From: Streptomyces cyanogenus
GTDB taxonomy: Bacteria > Actinomycetota > Actinomycetes > Streptomycetales > Streptomycetaceae
Assembly: GCF_017526105.1 (NCBI RefSeq)
Contig: NZ_CP071839.1
Coordinates: 3,028,501 to 3,092,500, forward strand
Reading direction: 5' to 3'
Length of the DNA: 64,000 bases
Shown here: positions 8,212 through 16,979 of the stretch, in pieces
Numbering within the stretch: the stretch's first letter is position 1
Layout of the letters: the number at the start of each line of letters is the position of its first letter
Notes under the pieces: model-generated
Database searches by the model: none
The model's input: the letters and a program-made list of their open reading frames with translations, nothing else
What the model was told of the DNA's origin: nothing
Program-made: the position numbers and the translations under genes

Positions 8212-9099
8212 ATGACCGACAACTCCCCTTCCTCCACGCCCCGTACTCCCCTGACCCTGCTCGGCACCGGTGCGATGGGCACCGCGCTCGGGCGCGCCTG
8301 GCTCGCCGCCGGGCATCCGCTGACCGTGTGGAACCGCACGCCCGAGCGGACGGCCGCGCTGACCGCCGAGGGCGCGGTGGCGGCGGGCAGCGCGGCGGAG
8401 GCGGTGGCCGCGAACCGGCTCGTCGTGGCCTGTCTGCTGGACGACGCCTCGGTGGGCACCGCGCTGGACTCCGCCGAACTGGCCGGCCGGGACCTGGTGA
8501 ACCTCACCACCGGCACCCCCGCCGACGCCCGGGAGCGCGCCGCCTGGGCCGAGAAGCGGGGCGCCCGGTTCCTGGACGGCGGGATCATGGCCGTACCGCC
8601 GATGATCGGCGCGCCCGGCGCCTTCGTGCTCTACAGCGGCCACCAGGAGCTGTTCGAGGAGCACCGGGACACCCTCGCCGTCCCGGCCGGCACCGAGTAC
8701 GTCGGCGCCGACCCCGGTCTCGCCGCGCTGCACGACGTGGCGCTGCTGAGCGGGATGTACGGCATGTTCGCGGGGATCACCCACGCGTTCGCGCTGCTGC
8801 GCGGGACGGAGGTGGCGCCCCGGGACTTCGCCGCGCTGCTCGTGCCCTGGCTGAACGCGATGGCCGGCACGGCGGAGGAGACGGCCGGACGACTGGCGTC
8901 CGGCGACTACACCACCGGAGTCGTCTCCAACCTGGCGATGCAGGTCGCCGGCAGCGAGACGCTGCTGCGCACGGCCCACGAGCAGGGCGTGAGCGCGGAG
9001 TTGCTCACCCCGTTCCTCGGCCTGATGCGCGACCGCCTGGCGGCGGGCCACGCCACGGAGGACACCACCGGCCTGGTGGACCTGCTCCGCGCCGGGTGA
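8212..9099 (+). CDS. NAD(P)-dependent oxidoreductase, beta-hydroxyacid dehydrogenase/imine reductase type
   Basis: A 295-residue two-domain enzyme. The N-terminal Rossmann motif is LLGTGAMGTALGRAWLAAGH, followed by the NADP-type segment VWNRTPERT. The second motif GGIMAVPPMIG and the all-alpha C-terminal domain (residues ~165-295) match imine reductases and 6-phosphogluconate dehydrogenase-like enzymes. The catalytic Lys expected in true hydroxyacid dehydrogenases is not obvious, which favours an imine-reductase-like role. Substrate unknown. It is divergent from and probably controlled by the HxlR regulator. Confidence 0.85.
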   Translation: MTDNSPSSTPRTPLTLLGTGAMGTALGRAWLAAGHPLTVWNRTPERTAALTAEGAVAAGSAAEAVAANRLVVACLLDDASVGTALDSAELAGRDLVNLTTGTPADARERAAWAEKRGARFLDGGIMAVPPMIGAPGAFVLYSGHQELFEEHRDTLAVPAGTEYVGADPGLAALHDVALLSGMYGMFAGITHAFALLRGTEVAPRDFAALLVPWLNAMAGTAEETAGRLASGDYTTGVVSNLAMQVAGSETLLRTAHEQGVSAELLTPFLGLMRDRLAAGHATEDTTGLVDLLRAG

Positions 9100-9164
9100 C
9101 CGCCGGGCCGCCCCGGCCTCGCTCCACGGGCGGCCGGTGTCCCCCTGGAGAAGCAAGTCGCGCA

Positions 9165-9194
9165 CGGGTGCACCCGCGCTTTAGCATGCGCGCT
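9165..9194 (+). promoter_or_regulatory. proS promoter region with 12-bp palindrome
   Basis: CGGGTGCACCCG (9165-9176) is a perfect 12-bp palindrome. TAGCAT (9182-9187) is a good -10 hexamer, placed so that transcription would start at or next to the A of ATG 9195. No ribosome-binding site precedes that ATG, so a leaderless mRNA with an operator just upstream of the -10 is plausible. Confidence 0.4.
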
Positions 9195-10607
9195 ATGGCA
9201 AAGGCACCCGTTCTCACCCCCCGGGCGGAAGACTTCCCCCGCTGGTACCAGGAACTGATCAGCAAGGCCGAGCTGGCCGACAACGGCCCAGTGCGCGGCA
9301 CGATGGTCATCCGACCGTACGGGTACGGGCTGTGGGAGCGGATGCAGCAGGAGATGGATGCCCGCATCAAGGCTGCGGGTGCCTCCAACGCGTACTTCCC
9401 GCTCTTCATCCCGCAGTCGTACCTGACCAGGGAAGCCGAGCATGTCGAGGGCTTCGCCCCCGAGCTGGCGGTCGTCACGCACGGCGGGGGCAAGGAACTC
9501 GAGGAGCCGATCGTCGTCCGGCCCACCTCCGAGACGATCATCAACGAGTACTTCTCGAAGTGGGTGCAGAGCTATCGCGACCTGCCCCTGCTGATCAACC
9601 AGTGGGCGAACGTCGTCCGTTGGGAGATGCGTCCGCGTGTCTTCCTCCGTACGACCGAGTTCCTCTGGCAGGAGGGGCACACCGCCCACGCCACCTATGA
9701 GGACGCCCGCGACTACGCCGCCCGTATCCACCGGGACGTCTACCACGACTTCATGGTCAACGTCCTGGGCATCGACGTGGTCCTCGGCCGCAAGACCGCC
9801 AAGGAGCGCTTCGCCGGTGCGATCAACACCCTCACCCTCGAGGGCATGATGGGCGACGGCAAGGCGCTGCAGATGGGCACCAGCCACGAGCTGGGTCAGA
9901 ACTTCGCCAAGGCCTTCAACACCCAGTACCTGTCCAAGGACGGCAAGCAGGAGCTGGTGTGGCAGACCTCCTGGGGTACGTCGACCCGTATGGTCGTCGG
10001 CCTGATCATGTCACACGGCGACGACAGCGGACTGCGCGTGCCGCCCCGGCTGGCGCCGGTCCAGGCCGTCGTGCTCGCGATCAAGGGCGACGACCAGGTG
10101 ATCGCCAAGGTCCGTGAGATCAGCGACAGGCTCCTGGCCGCGGGTGTGCGCGTCCAGGTCGACGACCGCACCGACATCCCCTTCGGCCGTCGCGCCGTCG
10201 ACTGGGAACTCAAGGGTGTACCGGTGCGTATCGAGGTGGGCCCGCGCGACCTGGAGAACGGCACCGCGATGCTGGCCCGCCGTATCCCCGGCGGCAAGGA
10301 GCCGGTGCGGATCGGGGAACTCGAAGCGCTGCTCCCCAAGGCCCTGGAGGAGGACCAGGCGCTCCTGCTCGCGCAGTCCCGCGAGCGCCGGAAGGACCGC
10401 ACGGTCGACACGACCACGATCGAGGAGGCCGCAGAGGCCGCGGCCACCGGCTGGGCTCGCATTCCCTGGGCCACGCTGGGTCCGGAGGGCGAGGCGGCCC
10501 TTGCCGAACAGGGCGTGTCCGTGCGGTGCCTCGTCGCCGCGGACGGTTCGGTCCCCGAGCGCGACGACCAGCCGGGGAACGTCGCCATCGTGTCGCGCGC
10601 GTACTGA
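9195..10607 (+). CDS. proS: Prolyl-tRNA synthetase, archaeal/eukaryal-type
   Basis: A 470-residue class II synthetase charging tRNA-Pro. Motif 1 (GTMVIRPYGYGLWERM), motif 2 (RWEMRPRVFLRTTEFLWQEGHTAHA) and motif 3 (GTSTRMVVGLIMSHGDDSGL) are all present. It lacks the ~180-residue insertion between motifs 2 and 3 of bacterial-type ProRS (~570 residues). It carries instead the FLWQEGHTAHAT signature and the C-terminal zinc-binding-like domain of the archaeal/eukaryal type. Streptomycetes usually also carry a bacterial-type proS, so this is probably a second enzyme; such copies can confer resistance to inhibitors of the housekeeping form. It stands alone between unrelated genes and ends in a terminator. 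Confidence 0.92.
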   Translation: MAKAPVLTPRAEDFPRWYQELISKAELADNGPVRGTMVIRPYGYGLWERMQQEMDARIKAAGASNAYFPLFIPQSYLTREAEHVEGFAPELAVVTHGGGKELEEPIVVRPTSETIINEYFSKWVQSYRDLPLLINQWANVVRWEMRPRVFLRTTEFLWQEGHTAHATYEDARDYAARIHRDVYHDFMVNVLGIDVVLGRKTAKERFAGAINTLTLEGMMGDGKALQMGTSHELGQNFAKAFNTQYLSKDGKQELVWQTSWGTSTRMVVGLIMSHGDDSGLRVPPRLAPVQAVVLAIKGDDQVIAKVREISDRLLAAGVRVQVDDRTDIPFGRRAVDWELKGVPVRIEVGPRDLENGTAMLARRIPGGKEPVRIGELEALLPKALEEDQALLLAQSRERRKDRTVDTTTIEEAAEAAATGWARIPWATLGPEGEAALAEQGVSVRCLVAADGSVPERDDQPGNVAIVSRAY

Positions 10608-10615
10608 CATGCGTG

Positions 10616-10651
10616 GGGTCCGGCGCCCGTGCACTCACGGACGCCGGACCC
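10616..10651 (+). terminator. proS terminator
   Basis: GGGTCCGGCG (10616-10625) and CGCCGGACCC (10642-10651) form a perfect 10-bp stem with a nested CCGTG/CACGG stem. It begins 8 bp after the proS stop. Confidence 0.7.
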
Positions 10652-10726
10652 TCGCTCGCCCACGCACGACCGGCGCACCCCCTCACACCTCCCGCCCCTT
10701 CCCGCTGAGGGCAGCGTTCCTCCCAG

Positions 10727-10753
10727 GAAACAGAGGTGATGCTGCCGGGTAAC
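10727..10753 (+). promoter_or_regulatory. Possible GlnR half-sites before the nitrite reductase operon
   Basis: GAAAC (10727-10731) and GTAAC (10749-10753) are exactly 22 bp apart, the two-turn step of GlnR boxes, and end 22 bp before the operon start. The intermediate half-sites are weak. Confidence 0.35.
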
Positions 10754-10775
10754 GTCGGGGCCGCACGCTCGGGAC

Positions 10776-11990
10776 ATGACCTCGAATACGCGTGTGGTGG
10801 TGATCGGCGCCGGCCTCGCGGGCGTACGGCTCGCCCGGCGGCTCGGCGACCTGGGCACGCCCGCGCTGCTCGTCGGCGACGAGGAGCACGCCCCGTACAA
10901 CCGGGTGTTGCTGGCCGAGGTGCTGGCCGGCCGGTACGCGCCGGAGGTGATCACCCTCCCGCCGCCCGCGGGCCTGCTGCGCACCCGGGTCACCGGCATC
11001 GACCGGGCCGCCCGGACCGTCGACTGCGCCGACGGCACGTCGATCGCATACGACGCGCTGGTCCTGGCCACCGGCTCCAACCCGGTACTGCCCCCGCTGC
11101 GCGGCCTGTTCACCGCGGACCACCAGCTCCCCGAGGGCGTCCACGCGTTCCGCACCCTGGACGACTGCCTGGGCCTGGCCAAGGCGGTGCGGCCGGGTGT
11201 GCGGGCGGTCGTCATCGGAGGCGGGCTGCTCGGGGTCTCCGCCGCCCGCGCGCTCGCCGTCCGCGGCGCCCAGGTGGTGCTCGCCCAGCAGGCCGAACGG
11301 CTCATGGAGCGCCAGCTCGACCCGGACGCCTCCCGGCTGGTGCTGCGGCACCTGACCGATCTGGGCGTCGAGGTGCACACCGAGTGCCGGGTCCGGGACG
11401 TGCGCTGCGTCGCCGGTGCGGTCCGCTCGGTGGAACTGGCCGACGGCTACGCCCTCGACGCCGACCTCGTGGTCCTGGCCTGCGGGGTACGGCCGCGCAC
11501 GGGCCTCGCCGAGCAGGCGGGCCTGGCCGTCCACAAGGGCGTCCTCGTGGACGACGAGCTGCGCACCTCCGACCCGCACATCCACGCCATCGGCGACTGC
11601 GCCCAGCACGACGGCACGGTCTACGGCCTGGCCGCCCCGGCCCTCGAACAGGCCGACGCACTCGCCGAACTGCTGGCAGGTGACCCCGGTGCCCGCTACA
11701 CCGGCACCCGTTCCCTGACCCGGCTGACCCTGACCGGTGCCGACTCCCCCTTCGACCTCGCCGCGTTCGGCGAGACCGAGGCCCGCCCCGGCGACGACGT
11801 CGTGCGGCTGACCGATGCCACCCGGGGCACCTACCGCAAGGTCGTCGTCCGCGACGACCGCCTGGTCGGCGGGGTCCTCGTCGGCGAACTCGGCACCGTC
11901 GGCGCGCTCGCCCGCGCCTGGGAGGGAGCAGAGCCGCTCCCCGACGACGGTCCCCTGCTCCACCTGCTCACCAACGATGGAGGCTCCTGA
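10776..11990 (+). CDS. FAD-dependent NAD(P)H oxidoreductase of the nitrite reductase operon
   Basis: A 404-residue pyridine nucleotide-disulphide-type flavoprotein. The FAD motif is VVVIGAGLAGVRLA (Gly11-x-Gly13-x-x-Gly16), the NAD motif VVIGGGLLGVSAA is in mid-protein, and the FAD-closing motif IHAIGDCAQHDG is near residue 275. It resembles the N-terminal electron-input half of NirB and NasB. It is followed immediately by nirB (ATG one base after its stop TGA), so the two are translationally coupled. It probably passes electrons from NAD(P)H to the assimilatory nitrate or nitrite reductase. Confidence 0.85.
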   Translation: MTSNTRVVVIGAGLAGVRLARRLGDLGTPALLVGDEEHAPYNRVLLAEVLAGRYAPEVITLPPPAGLLRTRVTGIDRAARTVDCADGTSIAYDALVLATGSNPVLPPLRGLFTADHQLPEGVHAFRTLDDCLGLAKAVRPGVRAVVIGGGLLGVSAARALAVRGAQVVLAQQAERLMERQLDPDASRLVLRHLTDLGVEVHTECRVRDVRCVAGAVRSVELADGYALDADLVVLACGVRPRTGLAEQAGLAVHKGVLVDDELRTSDPHIHAIGDCAQHDGTVYGLAAPALEQADALAELLAGDPGARYTGTRSLTRLTLTGADSPFDLAAFGETEARPGDDVVRLTDATRGTYRKVVVRDDRLVGGVLVGELGTVGALARAWEGAEPLPDDGPLLHLLTNDGGS

Positions 11991-14600
11991 ATGTCCGCCA
12001 CCCTGGGGGCCACCCCCACGATCGTGCTCGTCGGCCACGGCATGGTCGGCCAGCGCTTCCTCGAAGCGCTCGCCGAGCGCGGCCTGACCGCCACGCACCG
12101 CGTGGTCGTGCTGTGCGAGGAGCCGCGTCCGGCCTACGACCGCGTGCAGCTCACCTCGTACTTCTCCGGGAAGACGCCGGAGGACCTCTCCATGACCGAC
12201 ATGGAGTTCATCAAGGACCACGGGATCGAGCTGCGCATCGGCGACCCGGCCGAGACGATCGACCGCGAGGCGAAGCGGGTGACCGCCCGCTCGGGTCTCA
12301 CCGTCGACTACGACGTCCTCGTGCTGGCCACCGGCTCCTACCCGTTCGTCCCGCCGGTCCCGAACAAGGACGCCACCGGCTGCTTCGTGTACCGGACCAT
12401 CGAGGATCTGCTGGCCATCGAGGAGTACGCGAAGACGAAGGCCACCACGGGCGCCGTCGTCGGCGGCGGCCTGCTCGGCCTTGAGGCCGCCGGCGCCCTG
12501 AAGGGGCTCGGGCTCGACGCGCACATCGTGGAGTTCGCGCCGCGGCTGATGCCGGTCCAGGTGGACGACGGCGGTGGCACGGCGCTGCTGCGGACCATCG
12601 AGGGCATGGGCCTGAGCGTGCACACCGGCGTGGGCACGCAGGAGATCGTCGTCGACGAGACCGGCGCCGTCACCGGCATGAAGCTGTCCGACGGCTCCGA
12701 ACTCGCCACCGACATGGTGGTGTTCAGCGCCGGTGTCCGCCCCCGCGACCAGCTGGCCCGCGCCTCGGGCCTCACGGTCGGCGAGCGCGGCGGCATCACG
12801 GTGGACGAGCAGTGCCGGACCGTCTCCGACCCGCACGTGTTCGCGATCGGCGAGTGCGCCCTGGCCGCGGACGGCCGGGTGTACGGCCTGGTGGCGCCGG
12901 GCTACGAGCAGGCGGAGACGGCGGCGGCGGCGATCGCCGGCGACGAGGCCTCCTTCACCGGAGCCGACCTGTCCACCAAGCTGAAGCTGCTCGGCGTGGA
13001 CGTGGCCTCCTTCGGCGACGCCCACGGCACCACCGAGGACTGCCTGGACGTCGTCTACTCCGACTCCCGCGCCGGTCTGTACAAGAAGCTGGTCATCGGC
13101 CGGGACGGCACGCTGCTCGGCGGCATCCTGGTCGGTGACGCGGAGGCGTACGGCACCCTGCGCGCGCTCACCGGTTCGGTGCCGCCCATCTCCCCCGAGT
13201 CGCTCGTCCTGCCCGCCGGAGCCGACTCGGGGGCCCAGCTCGGCCCGTCCGCACTGCCGGACGAGGCGATCATCTGTTCCTGCCACAACGTCAGCAAGGG
13301 CACGATCCGCGGCGCGGTCACCGAGCACAAGTGCACCTCGGTGCCCGAGGTGAAGAAGTGCACCAAGGCCGGTACGGGCTGCGGCTCCTGTGTCAAGGTG
13401 CTCGGCCAGCTGGTCGACGCCGAGCTGGAGGCGTCCGGCGTCGAGGTCGACAAGGGCCTGTGCGGCTGCTTCGCGCAGACCCGCGAGGAGCTGTACGAGA
13501 TCGTCCTCGCGCTGCGCATCACGTCGTACCAGGAACTGCTGGACCGCTACGGCCGCGAGGGCGCCCGGGGCGGTGACGGCTGCGAGGTGTGCAAGCCGGC
13601 GGTCGGCTCGATCATCGCCTCCCTCGCCCCGACGATCGGCGCGAGCGGCTATGTCCTGGACGGCGAGCAGGCCGCGCTGCAGGACACCAACGACCACTTC
13701 CTCGCCAACCTCCAGAAGAACGGCTCGTACTCGGTGGTGCCGCGGATCCCCGGCGGGGAGATCGCGCCCGAGAAGCTGATCGTGATCGGCGAGATCGCCC
13801 GGGACTTCGGCCTCTACACGAAGATCACCGGCGGTCAGCGGATCGACATGTTCGGTGCCCGCGTCGAGCAACTTCCGCTGATCTGGGCGCGGTTGGTGGA
13901 CGCCGGCTTCGAGTCCGGCCACGCCTACGGCAAGTCGCTGCGCACGGTGAAGTCCTGCGTGGGCTCCACCTGGTGCCGGTACGGCGTGCAGGACTCGGTC
14001 CGGATGGCGATCGACCTGGAGCTGCGCTACCGGGGCCTGAGGTCCCCGCACAAGCTGAAGTCGGCCGTGTCCGGGTGCGCCCGCGAGTGCGCGGAGGCCC
14101 AGTCGAAGGACTTCGGCGTGATCGCCACCGCGAACGGCTGGAACCTGTACGTCGGCGGCAACGGCGGCGCCACCCCGCGCCACGCCGACCTGCTGGCGCA
14201 GGACCTGTCGGACGCCGAACTGGTCCGGCTGATCGACCGGTTCCTGATGTTCTACATCCGTACGGCGGACCGTCTGGAGCGGACCAGCACCTGGCTGGAG
14301 CGCATCCCCGGCGGCCTGGAGCACGTACGGGACGTGGTGGTGCACGACTCGCTCGGCATCTGCGACGAGCTGGAGAAGCTCATGCAGGCGCACGTCGCCC
14401 ACTACCGCGACGAGTGGGCGGAGACCGTCAACGACCCCGAGAAGCTGGCCCGGTTCGTGTCCTTCGTGAACGCGCCGGACACCCCGGACCCGGTCGTCTC
14501 CTTCGTCCCCGAGCGCGACCAGATCAAGCCCGACCTGCCGCTGCTGAACATCGGTGTGCGGCCCGCCGACGACGTCCTGGAAGGAAGCGCCCAGCGATGA
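11991..14600 (+). CDS. nirB: Nitrite reductase [NAD(P)H] large subunit
   Basis: An 869-residue cytoplasmic enzyme reducing nitrite to ammonium. In order it has an FAD/NAD reductase module (~1-400; GEC at the FAD-closing motif), BFD-type [2Fe-2S] segments (IICSCHNVSKG, then KKCTKAGTGCGSC, ~425-470), a second Cys-rich helical segment, ferredoxin-like nitrite/sulphite reductase half-domains, and the siroheme-4Fe4S domain with ligands Cys656, Cys662, Cys696 and Cys700 (SCVGSTWC ... SGCAREC). Full length for the family. It overlaps nirD by ATGA. Confidence 0.95.
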   Translation: MSATLGATPTIVLVGHGMVGQRFLEALAERGLTATHRVVVLCEEPRPAYDRVQLTSYFSGKTPEDLSMTDMEFIKDHGIELRIGDPAETIDREAKRVTARSGLTVDYDVLVLATGSYPFVPPVPNKDATGCFVYRTIEDLLAIEEYAKTKATTGAVVGGGLLGLEAAGALKGLGLDAHIVEFAPRLMPVQVDDGGGTALLRTIEGMGLSVHTGVGTQEIVVDETGAVTGMKLSDGSELATDMVVFSAGVRPRDQLARASGLTVGERGGITVDEQCRTVSDPHVFAIGECALAADGRVYGLVAPGYEQAETAAAAIAGDEASFTGADLSTKLKLLGVDVASFGDAHGTTEDCLDVVYSDSRAGLYKKLVIGRDGTLLGGILVGDAEAYGTLRALTGSVPPISPESLVLPAGADSGAQLGPSALPDEAIICSCHNVSKGTIRGAVTEHKCTSVPEVKKCTKAGTGCGSCVKVLGQLVDAELEASGVEVDKGLCGCFAQTREELYEIVLALRITSYQELLDRYGREGARGGDGCEVCKPAVGSIIASLAPTIGASGYVLDGEQAALQDTNDHFLANLQKNGSYSVVPRIPGGEIAPEKLIVIGEIARDFGLYTKITGGQRIDMFGARVEQLPLIWARLVDAGFESGHAYGKSLRTVKSCVGSTWCRYGVQDSVRMAIDLELRYRGLRSPHKLKSAVSGCARECAEAQSKDFGVIATANGWNLYVGGNGGATPRHADLLAQDLSDAELVRLIDRFLMFYIRTADRLERTSTWLERIPGGLEHVRDVVVHDSLGICDELEKLMQAHVAHYRDEWAETVNDPEKLARFVSFVNAPDTPDPVVSFVPERDQIKPDLPLLNIGVRPADDVLEGSAQR

Positions 14601-14947
14601 CCCTGGCAGTTGAGACGACCGAACTGAAGGTCCAGCTCCAGCTGGCGGACGAGTGGTTCACGGTCTGCGACCTGAGCACGCTGGTTCCCGGCCGCGGGGT
14701 GGCCGCCCTGCTGCCGGACGGCCGCCAGGTGGCGCTGTTCCGCGACCGCGCGGACCGGCTGTACGCCGTCGACAACCGGGACCCGTTCACCGGCGCGGCC
14801 GTCCTGTCCCGCGGCCTGACCGGCACCCACCAGGGCCGCCCGTTCGTGGCGTCCCCGCTGCTGAAGCAGCGCTTCGACCTGGCCACCGGCGAGTGCCTGG
14901 ACGACGCGTCGGTGCGGGTGACCGCGTACGAGGTGCGCGCCCTGTAG
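14597..14947 (+). CDS. nirD: Nitrite reductase small subunit
   Basis: A 116-residue Rieske-like NirD fold. As is usual for the NirD type, the iron-sulphur Cys/His ligands are absent; conserved segments are WFTVCDLSTLVPGRGVAALL, VDNRDPF and ASPLLKQRFDLATGECLDD. ATG 14597 overlaps the nirB stop (ATGA), so the two are translationally coupled. It stabilises or helps assemble NirB. Confidence 0.93.
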   Translation: MTLAVETTELKVQLQLADEWFTVCDLSTLVPGRGVAALLPDGRQVALFRDRADRLYAVDNRDPFTGAAVLSRGLTGTHQGRPFVASPLLKQRFDLATGECLDDASVRVTAYEVRAL

Positions 14948-14988
14948 GTTTCTTGACCGGACGTTCCAGTAAGTCTAGGCTTCAAGAC

Positions 14989-15576
14989 GTGGCCAGGACC
15001 AAGGAATTCGACCCGGACGCCGCGCTGCAGTCAGCCCTGGAGCTGTTCTGGCAGCGCGGCTACGAGGCGACGTCGATGGCCGACCTGGTCGAGCACCTGG
15101 GCATCGGCAAGGCGAGCCTGTACGCCACCTTCGGCAGCAAGCACGAGCTGTACCTGAGGGCGCTGGACCGGTACGGGCAGACGCAGAACCCGCGGATGAC
15201 GCGGGAGCTGTCCACGCCCGGCCCGGTGCTGCCGGCCGTGCGCGCGCTGGTCCGGCGGTTCGCCGCCGAGGCCACCGCCGAGGCGACCCGGGAGCAGGGC
15301 TGCCTGGTCACCAACACGGCGGTCGAACTGGCCCCGCACGACCGGGAGGCCGCCCGCCGGGTGGAGCACAGCTGGGGCGCCCTGGAGACCCTGCTGCACT
15401 CCGCCCTGGTGCGCGCCCAGGCGCAGGGCGAGCTGACCGCGGACCGCGACCCCCTGGCCCTCGCCCGCCTGCTGCTGGTGCTGCTCCAGGGCCTGCGGGT
15501 GGTCGGCAAGGCCTCCGCGGACCCGGCCCGGGTGCGGGACGCGGCGGAGCAGGCCCTGGCACTGCTGGACACCTGA
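14989..15576 (+). CDS. TetR-family transcriptional regulator
   Basis: A 195-residue regulator with an N-terminal helix-turn-helix (ALELFWQRGYEATSMADLVEHLGIGKASLYATFGSKHELYLRAL, ~13-56) and a TetR_C-type ligand domain with GCLVTNTAVE. GTG 14989 is used and is 42 bp after nirD. Just upstream is TTGACCGGACGTTCCAGTAA, which resembles the ACCGATCGGT-centred sequence ahead of the SDR gene at 15668. It therefore likely regulates itself and that dehydrogenase. Confidence 0.85.
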   Translation: MARTKEFDPDAALQSALELFWQRGYEATSMADLVEHLGIGKASLYATFGSKHELYLRALDRYGQTQNPRMTRELSTPGPVLPAVRALVRRFAAEATAEATREQGCLVTNTAVELAPHDREAARRVEHSWGALETLLHSALVRAQAQGELTADRDPLALARLLLVLLQGLRVVGKASADPARVRDAAEQALALLDT

Positions 15577-15591
15577 CCAAAGGCGTCGGAG

Positions 15592-15622
15592 AACGCGCTT
15601 CCGGTGGGAGGCGCGTTTTTTT
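15592..15622 (+). terminator. Rho-independent terminator with U-run
   Basis: AACGCGCTTCC, loop GGTG, then GGAGGCGCGTT form an 11-bp stem (one G:U) followed by a run of T to 15622. This is one of the few canonical intrinsic terminators in the window. Confidence 0.85.
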
Positions 15623-15637
15623 GGCCCCTCATATTGA

Positions 15638-15647
15638 ACCGATCGGT
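15638..15647. promoter_or_regulatory. Palindrome before SDR gene, probable TetR operator
   Basis: ACCGATCGGT is a perfect 10-bp palindrome inside TTGAACCGATCGGTCAAG, about 20 bp before the dehydrogenase start. A related TTGACCG word precedes the TetR gene. Confidence 0.45.
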
Positions 15648-15667
15648 CAAGAAAAGGGATACTCATC

Positions 15668-16435
15668 ATGACGCACCGCTTCTCCGGCCGCACCGCTCTC
15701 GTCACCGGCGCCGGCTCCGGCATCGGCCGCGGGGTGGCGCTCGCCCTCGCCCGGGAGGGCGCCCAGGTCGTCGTCGCCGGCCGGCGCCGTGACCCGCTCG
15801 ACGAGACCCTGGCGCTGATCGAGGGCGAGGGCGGCAAGGGGCTCGCCGTGACCGCCGACGTCTCCCGCGCCGACGACCTGCACGCCCTGGTGGCCACCGC
15901 TGTGGACCGGTTCGGCTCGCTGGACGTGGCGGTGAACAACGCCGGGATCCTCGAGGGGCGGGGGAAGGCGGTCGGCGACCTGGCCGAGGCTGACTGGCGC
16001 CGGATGCTCGACGTCAACGTCACCGGGGTCTTCCTCGCGCTCCAGGCCGAGATCGCGCGCATGCGCACCCAGCCGGACGGCGGTGCGATCGTCAACATCG
16101 CCTCCCGGCTCGGTGTGCACAGCCGGCTGCCCGGCGCCGCCGGCTACACCGCCGGCAAGGCGGCCGTCTCGGTCCTCACCCGCGCCGCCGCCCTCGACCA
16201 CATCGCCGACGGCGTGCGCATCAACGCCGTCAGCCCCGGCGCCACCGCCACCGACATGTCGTTCCGGGACGGGGAGAGCGAGGCCGACCGGGCCGCGCGG
16301 ATGCGCACCGAGGTGCCGCTCGGCCGGGTCTCCACCGTCGCGGAGGTGGCCGCCGCGGTGCTGTACCTGGCCTCGGACGACGCGGCCTCGGTGGTCGGCG
16401 CCGACCTGGTGATCGACGGCGGCTCGACGGCCTGA
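15668..16435 (+). CDS. Short-chain dehydrogenase/reductase
   Basis: A 255-residue classical SDR. The cofactor motif is TGAGSGIGRGVALAL, followed by NNAG at ~90, the catalytic Ser of the INIASRLG strand, and YTAGKAAV (Tyr-x-x-x-Lys). The C-terminal SPGATATDMSF and LASDDAASVVGADLVIDGGSTA segments are typical. The substrate is not predictable. It is paired with the upstream TetR gene, from which it is separated by a strong terminator, and carries its own probable operator. Confidence 0.88.
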   Translation: MTHRFSGRTALVTGAGSGIGRGVALALAREGAQVVVAGRRRDPLDETLALIEGEGGKGLAVTADVSRADDLHALVATAVDRFGSLDVAVNNAGILEGRGKAVGDLAEADWRRMLDVNVTGVFLALQAEIARMRTQPDGGAIVNIASRLGVHSRLPGAAGYTAGKAAVSVLTRAAALDHIADGVRINAVSPGATATDMSFRDGESEADRAARMRTEVPLGRVSTVAEVAAAVLYLASDDAASVVGADLVIDGGSTA

Positions 16436-16583
16436 GCCCCGCGGTCCCTTTGTCGGTCCCGGACCGCTCCACGCCCGCCGCGACGAACAGCTCGTGCAGC
16501 CGCACCAGCCGGGTGAGCGTCCCGGCGCCCGGTCCCGCCGCCGGCACGCTCCTGCGGGAGGAGACGCCGGTCCGCGGCGCGCG

Positions 16584-16979
16584 TCAGCGGGCGTCGTCGC
16601 GCCGCTCCTGGCGGGAGCCGGTGCGGCGGGTGATGGACATCAGGTCGCTGGGGGCGTCCAGTTCGAGCCGGTGCCAGCGGTTGCGGGGCACGATGACGGC
16701 GGTGCCCGGCCGTAGCCGCACCATCTCCTCCGGGGCGTCCGCGTCGAGGGGCCGGACGTACAGCCGGACCCCGCCGGACAGGCAGCAGACGGCCTCCTCG
16801 CCGTCGGGGTGGATCTCCCAGTGGTCGGCGTGGACGTCGGCGTCCGTCTCCACGTGGAAGGTGGCGATCTGCCAGACCCCGGGGTCGCCGTCCGTCATCC
16901 GCCGGGCGGCGGCGCGGACGTCACCGTCGGGGCGGAACTGGAGCGCCGAGGAGAACAGGTCGATGGCGGTGGTGGTCAT
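16584..16979 (-). CDS. Cupin-domain protein
   Basis: A 131-residue single-domain cupin. Metal-ligand motif 1 is HADHWEIHPDGEEAVCCLSGG and motif 2 is PRNRWHRLEL. The start ATG 16979 overlaps the MFS stop codon (ATGA), so it is the second gene of the exporter operon controlled by the divergent TetR. Such cupins may modify or bind the exporter's substrate; the function is unknown. Confidence 0.82.
   Translation of the reverse strand: MTTTAIDLFSSALQFRPDGDVRAAARRMTDGDPGVWQIATFHVETDADVHADHWEIHPDGEEAVCCLSGGVRLYVRPLDADAPEEMVRLRPGTAVIVPRNRWHRLELDAPSDLMSITRRTGSRQERRDDAR

Noticed and set aside
10683..14402. A 1239-codon frame on the minus strand over nirB
   Set aside because: It shadows the FAD reductase and nirB, which have clear cofactor motifs; the residue composition (Gly/Val/Gln/His repeats) is that of an antisense GC-rich frame.
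16436..16583. Possible gene remnant on the minus strand between SDR and cupin genes
   Set aside because: A short frame (TLTRLVRLHELFVAAGVERS) looks helical but matches no family I can name; too weak to list.
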